From Maribacter algarum (ex Zhang et al. 2020) (GTDB taxonomy: Bacteria > Bacteroidota > Bacteroidia > Flavobacteriales > Flavobacteriaceae), in contig NZ_VATY01000002.1 in NCBI RefSeq assembly GCF_005885635.1, forward strand, positions 124,001 through 188,000: a stretch of DNA of 64,000 nt. The letters are read 5' to 3'. Made by a program: the position numbers and the translations under genes. The notes beneath the pieces are model-generated. The model was not told the DNA's origin. It was given only the letters and a program-made list of their open reading frames with translations, and ran no database searches. Below, piece by piece: positions 57,133 to 64,000 of the stretch. The number at the start of each line of letters is the position of its first letter. The first letter of the stretch is position 1.

Positions 57133-58236
57133 TTATTTCAGGGCAATTGAAATAATATGATCGTGGGCGGTCATATAAAGGGTCTTTTCATCTTTACCTA
57201 AAGCGCAATTTGCAGTAAGCTGACCTGTATGAACTCTAGCAAGGAGTTTACCGCTCATATTAAAAATTAATAACCCTTTAGGACCAGTTGCTAATACATA
57301 ACCTAATTTGGTGATTTTTATGCCGTCAGGTAAACCTTGATACCCTTCTTTACTTAAAAAATGGTCTACATTATAGAAGATTTTTTTGTTTTCTACTTTA
57401 CCAGGTGAAACGATTTCATATTCATAATAGGCCGCTTTTTCGATGTTAGAAACAGCTACAATTAATTTCTTTCCATCAGGAGAAATACATAGCCCATTTG
57501 GGTACTTTAGCGATTTATCCAATAGAACTAATTCCCCTGTTTTCAGTAAGCAGTATACCCCTTGAAAATCAAGTTCCTTATTAGGATCTTCCAGTAAGCC
57601 AGGTAGACCATATGGAGGGTCGGTGAAGTATAGATTGCCATCAGCATCAAAAGCACCGTCGTTAGGACTATTCAATCTTTTTCCTTCATAATTGTTTACT
57701 AGAATTTCATAGACCTCCTTTGGAGATGCCATCGGATTTTTCATTTTGCTAACAGCCCTATTACCATGTTGCATGAGCACTAGTTCTCCTTCGGCATTGA
57801 CTAATAAACCATTCGAACCTGGTTCTGCTCCACTGTAAGCATCTCCTGAAAAACCGGAGGGATGCAAATAGGTAACCGTATCTCTTTGAGCATCTAATCT
57901 GAAAACCTTATTATTTGGAATATCCGAAAACAACAAATAATTACCATCTTTTACCCAAACAGGTCCCTCGGTCCAGGTGAAACCATTTGCCAATATTTTT
58001 ATTTCCGTATCCTCATCAATAATATTAAGCGCTTTGTCATCAAGAATTTCAATAGCAAACAATGCCTTCATTTCTTCTTGAGAACGAGGTTGCCAATCCG
58101 TTCTTTGTTTTTTTAACTCATCTAGTGAGTATGTTATTTCATTACTCTCCTCATTTGATGCTTCTTCTTTTTTAACCTCTTTGCATGAATTTAAAAAGAG
58201 TATTGTAAGTGCTACTAGTACTAAATTCGTTTTCAT
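57133..58236 (-). CDS. SMP-30/gluconolactonase-like protein, lipoprotein
   Basis: 367 residues with the start at ATG 58236, 4 bp after the galactonate dehydratase stop. The lipoprotein signal is MKTNLVLVALTILFLNSCKE. Six-bladed propeller landmarks: FTWTEGPVWVKDGNYLLFSDIP near 88-109, GAEPGSNGLLVNAEGELVL, RLNSPNDGAFDADGNLYFTDPPYG near 190-213, and YPNGLCISPDGKKLIVAV near 248, the metal-binding Glu/Asn/Asp set. It would hydrolyse a sugar lactone to the aldonate that the dehydratase uses. Operon with dgoD. Confidence 0.9.
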   Translation of the reverse strand: MKTNLVLVALTILFLNSCKEVKKEEASNEESNEITYSLDELKKQRTDWQPRSQEEMKALFAIEILDDKALNIIDEDTEIKILANGFTWTEGPVWVKDGNYLLFSDIPNNKVFRLDAQRDTVTYLHPSGFSGDAYSGAEPGSNGLLVNAEGELVLMQHGNRAVSKMKNPMASPKEVYEILVNNYEGKRLNSPNDGAFDADGNLYFTDPPYGLPGLLEDPNKELDFQGVYCLLKTGELVLLDKSLKYPNGLCISPDGKKLIVAVSNIEKAAYYEYEIVSPGKVENKKIFYNVDHFLSKEGYQGLPDGIKITKLGYVLATGPKGLLIFNMSGKLLARVHTGQLTANCALGKDEKTLYMTAHDHIISIALK

Positions 58237-58240
58237 AAAT

Positions 58241-59401
58241 TTACCATTCATTAAAATTGCCGTCTTGGCCTCGCCAGATGGGGTTGCTCCAGTCATGACC
58301 AATCTTAGCACCTTCCTTTAGTTTTTCTTCGTTTATTTCTACACCTAATCCGGGTTTTTTAAATAAATCGACGTAGCCATCTGTAAGATCAAAGACTTCC
58401 GGGTTCAATACATAATCCAACAAGTCAAAACCCTGATTATAATGAATTCCAATACTGTTTTCTTGAATGATTGCGTTTGCCGAAACAAAATCTACCTGTA
58501 ACGCAGATGCCAAAGATATAGGTCCTAAAGGACAATGCGGTGCTAAAGTGACATCATAGGATTCGGCCATAGTTGCTATTCTTCTCACCTCAGAAATACC
58601 ACCTGCATGACTTAAATCGGGCTGAATGATATCAACAGTACCCTGTTCTAAAAGTGGTTTGAAATCCCATCGGGAGAACATTCGCTCACCCGTAGCAATT
58701 GGAATACTAGTGTAACTATAAATGTGCTTTAAGGCCTCATTGTTTTCACTCAATACAGGTTCTTCAATAAATAAGGGTTCAAATGGGGTCAATTCATCAA
58801 TGAGACGTTTGACCATACCTTTATGTACTCTTCCATGAAAATCAAGCCCGATATCCAAATCATACCCGAATTCTTCTCGTAATAATTTAATATTGTTAGC
58901 AACGGTCTTGACATCTTTCATTGATGCTATCCAGTCCATGCCTCCGGTAGCATTCATTTTGACTGCTTTAAAACCCATTTTCACTTTCTCATATGCCTGC
59001 TCTAACACCACCTCAGGGTTATCACCGCCAATCCAGCAATACATTTTCATTTTATGACGTACAGCACCGCCAAGAAGCTCGTAAACGGGAACTCCTAAGG
59101 CTTTTCCTTTAATATCCCATAAGGCTTGGTCAATTCCTGAAATAGCGCTCATCAAGATTGGACCTCCTCGATAAAACCCACCTCGGTATAGTACTTGCCA
59201 TATGTCTTCAATGTTATTTGCAGATTTTCCGTTGAGATATTTTCCCATCTCTTTAACACAGGCTTCAACGGTAGATGCCTTGCCTTCTACAACGGGTTCT
59301 CCCCATCCAATTATCCCTTCCCTGGTAGTGATTTTTAGAAATAGCCATCGTGGAGGTACTCTAAAAAGTTCAATTTTTTCAATGAGGAGTTCTTGCTTCA
59401 T
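58241..59401 (-). CDS. dgoD: D-galactonate dehydratase-type enolase-superfamily enzyme
   Basis: 386 residues, very close to the DgoD pattern: GFKAVKMNATGG near 143-154; catalytic/metal residues D187 and H189 in GLDFHGRV, E213 in FIEEPVL, E239 in ATGERMFSRWDF, H289 in LAPHCPLG; IQPDLSHAGGI near 259-269; and a C-terminal PIWRGQDGNFNEW. It dehydrates galactonate (or a close hexonate or 6-deoxyhexonate) to the 2-keto-3-deoxy acid. With the lactonase downstream and fucosidases around, a role in galactose or fucose oxidation is plausible; residues alone favour galactonate. Confidence 0.9.
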   Translation of the reverse strand: MKQELLIEKIELFRVPPRWLFLKITTREGIIGWGEPVVEGKASTVEACVKEMGKYLNGKSANNIEDIWQVLYRGGFYRGGPILMSAISGIDQALWDIKGKALGVPVYELLGGAVRHKMKMYCWIGGDNPEVVLEQAYEKVKMGFKAVKMNATGGMDWIASMKDVKTVANNIKLLREEFGYDLDIGLDFHGRVHKGMVKRLIDELTPFEPLFIEEPVLSENNEALKHIYSYTSIPIATGERMFSRWDFKPLLEQGTVDIIQPDLSHAGGISEVRRIATMAESYDVTLAPHCPLGPISLASALQVDFVSANAIIQENSIGIHYNQGFDLLDYVLNPEVFDLTDGYVDLFKKPGLGVEINEEKLKEGAKIGHDWSNPIWRGQDGNFNEW

Positions 59402-59584
59402 TTGTCTTTCGTGAATTCGTAAGGGTTTGAATGTATGAAAAAAGTGTTCTCTCGCAAAAAAACGTATTGCAAAAAGAACATATGTGCTACAAAAACGACT
59501 TTATGTTACCGCAGAATCGCTTGAATTATTGCAATTTGAGTTGGAATTAGCTGAGCATACTTCGAACAACATAAACTGTATATA

Positions 59585-60454
59585 TTGAAGACAAAAACCA
59601 TTTCCTTACTACTATTTCTAATTTTAATATTACCTATTTCAATAATTGCTCAGGATCTCAAATGGGAGTCGCTGCTGGACAAAAATCTTACCCAATGGGA
59701 TGTTTTTATTGGAGTGCCCCATCATACAGTAAAAGGTTTGGAAGGAGTTCCAAAAGGGGATGGTATGGAGGGAACCCCAATAGGTTTGAACAATGACCCG
59801 CTAAATGTATTTTCCACCGTAGAGGAAAAAGGGGAAGTTGTTCTTCATGTAAGTGGCGAAATTTACGGGGGACTCACTTCAAAAACCATTTATGAAAACT
59901 ATCATCTAAAATTAGACTTCAAATGGGGGGAGAAAAAGTGGGAACCAAGATTGAAAGATAAACGTGATAATGGTCTATTGTACCACTGCAATGGTGAGCA
60001 TGCTGCTTTTTGGAATGTTTGGATGGAATCACAAGAATTCCAGATTCAAGAGGGAGATATGGGTGATTATTTTGGATTGGCCGGTGGTGTAAATACTATT
60101 CTAGTTAAAAAGAACGAAGAGAATTTTTTTGAGTATAACCCTGAAGGAGAAGTAATACGACTTGGTATTGGTTTGGAGGGAAAGAACATGTACCGGGGAG
60201 TGCGTAGAGGGAATTTTGAAAAACCAAATGGGGAATGGAATACCCTTGAACTTGTTTGCTACAATGGGAAATCATATCACATTGTGAATGGACAAATCGT
60301 AATGGTTCTAGAAAAGGCAGAACGCAAAACGGAAGAAGGTTATGCTCAAGTGACAAGAGGGAAACTACAGTTGCAATCAGAAGCGGCTGAAGCTTTTTAT
60401 CGTAATATCAAGATTAAAAAAATCATCACCTTGCCTGATTTTTTAAAAGAGTAG
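59585..60454 (+). CDS. DUF1080 (3-keto-disaccharide hydrolase-type) secreted protein, TTG start
   Basis: 289 residues. No in-frame ATG precedes the signal peptide KTKTISLLLFLILILPISIIAQD (short parts), so translation most likely starts at TTG 59585. The jelly-roll domain resembles that at 51286: ENYHLKLDFKWGEKKWEPR, DNGLLYHCNGEHA, SQEFQIQEGDMGDYF, GKLQLQSEAAEAFYRNIKIK. Type I signal, hence periplasmic. Its stop lies one base from the end of the convergent PhyH gene. Function in glycan breakdown inferred from family and context only. Confidence 0.82.
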   Translation: MKTKTISLLLFLILILPISIIAQDLKWESLLDKNLTQWDVFIGVPHHTVKGLEGVPKGDGMEGTPIGLNNDPLNVFSTVEEKGEVVLHVSGEIYGGLTSKTIYENYHLKLDFKWGEKKWEPRLKDKRDNGLLYHCNGEHAAFWNVWMESQEFQIQEGDMGDYFGLAGGVNTILVKKNEENFFEYNPEGEVIRLGIGLEGKNMYRGVRRGNFEKPNGEWNTLELVCYNGKSYHIVNGQIVMVLEKAERKTEEGYAQVTRGKLQLQSEAAEAFYRNIKIKKIITLPDFLKE

Positions 60455-60455
60455 T

Positions 60456-61340
60456 TTACACTCCTTCAAAAAGTAAAGGGAAAAATTTTCCTTCCATTTT
60501 ATTTCCTTTTGAAATTGGTGGTACCCCAGCTAAAAGTTCATCATTTGTATTACTTACGGTACCATCGGCAAAAACGTTGAGCACAAAAGCCCTTCGGCTC
60601 ATTTCAGATTTGTTTTCATATGAACCATGAACCATCAGAGGATGGTGAAAAGTTGCGTAGCCTTTATTCAATTCTATGGCAACTGGTTTTTTAAACATCT
60701 CTTTTTGTTCATCGTTAAGATATTCCATAAGGCCATCCATATCTCCGGCTAGGGAAGGAGCATCCAGCAACCCCCATTTATGACTTTTAGGTATATAATG
60801 TAAACACCCATTTTCAGTGGAGGCATCGTCTAAACCGGTCCAACAAGTCAAGTGTTGCATTGCAATGGTACGTGTCCAGTACGAATAATCTTGGTGCCAT
60901 GCTACAACACCCCCGTGTTTGGCCGGTTTACAGAACAACTGGTCATGCCAAAAACGCACGGGCTTGTTCTCTAAAAGTTGATGAGCGGCCATCATGAACG
61001 CAGGATTCCATAATACATCATGAAAACCAGGAGTGATTCGCCAATGGCCTAAAGAATGGAATAAGACCGAATTCGGGTCTTCTGATTCATTACTATGAAA
61101 TTCATAGAAAAGCTCATGTGCTGGGTGTTTTGGGTCTATGATTTCCGCTAGATCCTTTCGCAAAACTTCAACTTGATTTTCATTCAAGAGTTTGATACCT
61201 GATAAGTAACCAAATTCATGAAAATGAGCCACTTGCTCTTCTGATAATCGGTATTGATTCCATTCTTCTGAAGATTTAGGAAGTTTAAAGAGGTCAGTAA
61301 CCATTTCATGGGTATCGGCGAAATCTTGTATTGCTGCCAT
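60456..61340 (-). CDS. Phytanoyl-CoA dioxygenase (PhyH) family protein
   Basis: 294 residues, Fe(II)/2-oxoglutarate-dependent oxygenase fold. Iron ligands: H149 and D151 in AWHQDYSYW and H238 in LMVHGS; R249/R250 would bind 2-oxoglutarate. The HYIPKSHKWG stretch (181-190) is typical of PhyH. The substrate is unknown; such genes recur in Bacteroidetes and Planctomycetes carbohydrate clusters. Divergent from an AraC regulator by 149 bp, so that regulator may control it. Confidence 0.88.
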   Translation of the reverse strand: MAAIQDFADTHEMVTDLFKLPKSSEEWNQYRLSEEQVAHFHEFGYLSGIKLLNENQVEVLRKDLAEIIDPKHPAHELFYEFHSNESEDPNSVLFHSLGHWRITPGFHDVLWNPAFMMAAHQLLENKPVRFWHDQLFCKPAKHGGVVAWHQDYSYWTRTIAMQHLTCWTGLDDASTENGCLHYIPKSHKWGLLDAPSLAGDMDGLMEYLNDEQKEMFKKPVAIELNKGYATFHHPLMVHGSYENKSEMSRRAFVLNVFADGTVSNTNDELLAGVPPISKGNKMEGKFFPLLFEGV

Positions 61341-61489
61341 AATGAATTCTTTTCTATGTTTTATATTTCAAAATTAGCTATTGCTTCGCATATTTTTTTA
61401 TGCAATATTGCATTAATACTATCCTATTTTGACTATTCTAAGAATAAATAGATGTATTTTAATTAAATTTAAGCTATTATCATAAAATT

Positions 61490-62353
61490 ATGAAAGCTCA
61501 ATTAGAGAAAGTAATAAGTCCACCTCAGGGCTCCTTTAAATGCTTTACTTATAAAGGTGAAACATTTGATGCCCCATGGCATTTTCACCCCGAGTATGAG
61601 CTTACCTACATTTCAAAGAGTAATGGTATGCGTTATGTGGGCGATAGTGTTATGGAGTTTGAATCAGGAGATTTGGTACTACTAGGGTCTAACCTACCAC
61701 ATTGTTGGAAAAACACGGAGCATCAAAAAGAACTTGCTGAATCAATAGTTGTACAATGGGGAGAAAATATTTTAGGGACTGGATGGGTGGAAAAAGAGGA
61801 GTTTATGGCGATAAAAAACTTGCTTGAGGTATCGTTATTGGGTATTAAGTTTAATAAAAGGACTTCTATCGAGATTGGACCAAGGCTACAAAATATGACA
61901 AAGTGCCCTCCTTTTCAAAAAATGATTTCCCTTCTAGAAATCCTGAATATTTTGGCTAAGAAAGAAGATTTTGAGCTATTATCCCGTGATACTTTTAACC
62001 AGAAACTGAATCAAGACTCAAATCGAAAAATTGATTTAATCCAAAACTATGTGAATGATAATTTTCAAAACCAAATCACATTAAAAGAAATTTCAAATCT
62101 CGTTTTAATGAACGAGGAAACGTTTTGTAGGTTTTTCAAACGCACCTTCGGAAAATCTTTTTTTACTTTTCTGAATGAATATAAAATCAAGTTAGCGAGT
62201 AAGCAACTTATCGAAACGAACAAGCAAGTTTCTGAAATTGCTTTCTTATGTGGATACGAAAGTCTTCCTTTTTTCTACAGGCAGTTTAAAAAGTTTATGA
62301 ATTGCACGCCCCTGGCATATCGAAAGAAATATGTTAGAGCATTTTCTTTTTAA
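61490..62353 (+). CDS. AraC-family transcriptional regulator with N-terminal cupin
   Basis: 287 residues: an N-terminal cupin-like sensor (about 15-100: HFHPEYELTYI, GDLVLLGSNLPHCW) and a C-terminal double HTH of the AraC type (about 188-284: QITLKEISNLVLMNEETFCRFFKRTFGKSF and VSEIAFLCGYESLPFFYRQFKKF in parts). It usually activates sugar-use genes on binding a sugar. Placed between the divergent PhyH gene and a GH29 fucosidase, it may control the fucose-related module. Confidence 0.9.
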   Translation: MKAQLEKVISPPQGSFKCFTYKGETFDAPWHFHPEYELTYISKSNGMRYVGDSVMEFESGDLVLLGSNLPHCWKNTEHQKELAESIVVQWGENILGTGWVEKEEFMAIKNLLEVSLLGIKFNKRTSIEIGPRLQNMTKCPPFQKMISLLEILNILAKKEDFELLSRDTFNQKLNQDSNRKIDLIQNYVNDNFQNQITLKEISNLVLMNEETFCRFFKRTFGKSFFTFLNEYKIKLASKQLIETNKQVSEIAFLCGYESLPFFYRQFKKFMNCTPLAYRKKYVRAFSF

Positions 62354-62516
62354 AGACGTACTCGTTTATATATGAGATGACTAGCTTATTTGTTTTTTAT
62401 GCAATAACCATATGTTGCATCTATAAGAACATTAGACGTTTCTGGTTTCCGATAAAAGTATCAATTTTGCGACAACGATTGGCGCTATATTACTAACATT
62501 AACCAACCTTCAATAT

Positions 62517-64000
62517 ATGATTTTTGTTAAAAGAATAATTGTTTTCCTTTTAATAGTCTCTGTATTTTCTTCTTGCGGAGATGAGACCAATAAGAAGATT
62601 GCAGAAAACAAAACCAATGATTCTATCCCTGTTTTCGAGGCGAATTGGGAATCCATCCTTAAAAATTACAAAGACCCAGAGTGGTTTAATCAGAAAAAAT
62701 TTGGAATTTTTATCCATTGGGGAGTTTATTCTGTACCTGCCCATGGTTCGGAATGGTACCCGAGAAGAATGTATATGGATACCGCAACTTTTAGTGCACA
62801 ATTGAAACTACAAAAAGAAGGTCCCAATGAAACTTATTTGTATCACCAAGAAAAGTGGGGTGATCAAAAAGAATTTGGTTATAAAGATTTCATTCCTATG
62901 TTCAAGGCCGAGAAGTTCGACCCTGTGGAATGGATTGATCTTTTTAAAAAAGCAGGGGCCAAATACGTTGTACCTGTTGCTGACCATCATGATGGATTTG
63001 CCATGTTCGACTCCAAGACTACCAAATGGAACGCTGTAAATATGGGCCCCAAAAGAGATGTTTTAGGAGAGCTTTTTAAAGAAGGTCGAAAGCAAGGTTT
63101 AATTATGGGAGCTTCATCTCATTATGCCTTTAATTGGTCTTTTTTCAATAAGAAAGATCACTTTGATACAGTTGATCCCGAGTTTTCGGATTTGTATTCC
63201 CCTAAAGGAAAAGATGTTACAGAGCCTGTTTCTGAAGAGTTCAAAAGAATGTGGTGGGATCGCACGACTGACCTAATCGATAACTATAAACCTGAAATTC
63301 TCTGGTTTGATTTTTATTTAGATATACCTGAGTATGAGGAATATCGTCCTAAAATAGCTGCTTACTATTACAATAAAGGTTTAGAGTGGGGCAAGGAAGT
63401 GGTTATCAATGATAAGAATTTGAATCATGAAGCGTTTCCGGAGGGAAGTGTGATTTATGATTTAGAACGAGGAAAACTACCCGGTATTCGAGAGCTTCCT
63501 TGGCAAACGGATACCTCTATTGGAAAGAGATCTTGGGGTTATGTTACGGATGAAGAACCTAAAACGGCCAACGAGTTGGTTGATGATTTAGTGGATATAG
63601 TGTCGAAAAACGGGAATCTTCTATTAAACATAGGGCCCAGGCCTGATGGAACAATTCCCGAAGATCAAAAAGAAACCTTATTGCAAATAGGTAGTTGGTT
63701 AGATATAAACGGAGAAGCTATTTACGATACCAAATACTGGAAAATTTTCGGCGAAGGACCAACGAAGCAAAAAGGAGGGTACATGTCCGAACACGATGTT
63801 CAAGGGTTTTTTACATCAAAAGATATTCGTTTTACACAAAAAGGAGATAAGCTATACGCCACTGTATTAGCTTGGCCTAAAGATGGTAAAGTTGATATAC
63901 AAGCCCTGGGAAGTGCAAGTGAGCATGCAAAAGATATAGAAATTAAAGGTGTTCGACTATTAGGTAGTGATGCCAAAGTGAATTTTGTTCAAAAAGAAAA
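62517..64000 (+). CDS. GH29 alpha-L-fucosidase, lipoprotein (partial, C-terminus beyond window)
   Basis: About 494 codons visible from ATG 62517, open at the right edge. The lipoprotein signal ends VSVFSSCGDET. GH29 landmarks: FGIFIHWGVYSVPAHGSEWY near 62-81, ADHHDGFAMFDSKTTKWNAV near 156-175, nucleophile Asp in ILWFDFYLD (D265), KNGNLLLNIGPRPDGTIPED near 364-383. Paralogue of the fucosidase at 55532, with an extra insertion near 90-110. Only the far C-terminus is missing, judged by the length of the paralogue. Confidence 0.92.
   Translation, partial: MIFVKRIIVFLLIVSVFSSCGDETNKKIAENKTNDSIPVFEANWESILKNYKDPEWFNQKKFGIFIHWGVYSVPAHGSEWYPRRMYMDTATFSAQLKLQKEGPNETYLYHQEKWGDQKEFGYKDFIPMFKAEKFDPVEWIDLFKKAGAKYVVPVADHHDGFAMFDSKTTKWNAVNMGPKRDVLGELFKEGRKQGLIMGASSHYAFNWSFFNKKDHFDTVDPEFSDLYSPKGKDVTEPVSEEFKRMWWDRTTDLIDNYKPEILWFDFYLDIPEYEEYRPKIAAYYYNKGLEWGKEVVINDKNLNHEAFPEGSVIYDLERGKLPGIRELPWQTDTSIGKRSWGYVTDEEPKTANELVDDLVDIVSKNGNLLLNIGPRPDGTIPEDQKETLLQIGSWLDINGEAIYDTKYWKIFGEGPTKQKGGYMSEHDVQGFFTSKDIRFTQKGDKLYATVLAWPKDGKVDIQALGSASEHAKDIEIKGVRLLGSDAKVNFVQKE

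Overview
The window looks like a chromosome segment of a marine, alga-degrading member of the Bacteroidetes (Flavobacteriaceae; a Zobellia/Maribacter-like organism is my inference). The DNA is AT-rich. There are SusC/SusD-like pairs, many lipoproteins with a Cys-terminated signal peptide, Bacteroidetes-type promoters (TTG, about 19 bp, TAnnTTTG) and no obvious reliance on Shine-Dalgarno sites. The core, about 2.4-45.5 kb, is a large alginate utilisation locus. No tRNA, rRNA, CRISPR array or insertion sequence was seen.

Layout. 1-1706 (-): the N-terminal two thirds or so of HypF, the edge of a [NiFe]-hydrogenase maturation locus. 2.4-3.4 kb: a PL7 alginate lyase lipoprotein with a Glu-Pro linker. 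3.5-5.2 kb (-): an RraA-like protein and a sugar-phosphate-isomerase-like protein, divergent from a lyase operon. 5.4-17.3 kb (+): PL6 lyase, PL7 lyase, sodium:solute symporter, mannonate dehydratase, Gfo/Idh/MocA oxidoreductase, second symporter, unknown lipoprotein, PQQ dehydrogenase-cytochrome c fusion. 17.4-22.8 kb: PL7, then PL17 oligoalginate lyase, kdgF and two SDR reductases. 23.3-31.1 kb: SusC1, SusD1, two PKD lipoproteins, PL7, followed by a decayed PL7 copy. 31.8-38.7 kb: GntR regulator 1, SusC2, SusD2, GntR regulator 2. 38.9-45.5 kb: hexuronate-type MFS transporter, SDR, kdgK, kdgA and two NRAMP-related transporters. 45.6-51.1 kb: TesB thioesterase, acyl-CoA ligase and a TonB-dependent receptor behind a Fur-box-like palindrome. 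51.3-64.0 kb: two DUF1080 proteins, a DUF255 protein, two GH29 fucosidases (the last cut by the window end), SMP-30 lactonase, galactonate dehydratase, a PhyH dioxygenase and an AraC regulator. This last part is probably a module for fucose-containing algal glycans.

How it works together (inference from family knowledge). PL7/PL6 lyases cut alginate, SusC/D pairs import oligomers, and PL17 releases unsaturated monouronate. KdgF linearises it, SDRs reduce DEH to KDG, and KdgK plus KdgA yield pyruvate and glyceraldehyde-3-phosphate. The mannonate dehydratase segment could feed saturated uronates into the same KDG pool.

The most distinctive signal is regulatory. A 10-bp operator, TGGtnAACCA, sits directly on the TAnnTTTG box of five promoters and, degenerately, a sixth. 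It is repeated two, two, two, three and four times at an exact 13-bp period. This matches what is known of the GntR-family alginate repressor AusR of Zobellia. Here there are two nearly identical AusR-like paralogues, a duplicated SusC leader with conserved hairpins, and a PL7 pseudogene, all pointing to a tandem duplication of the transport/regulator unit.
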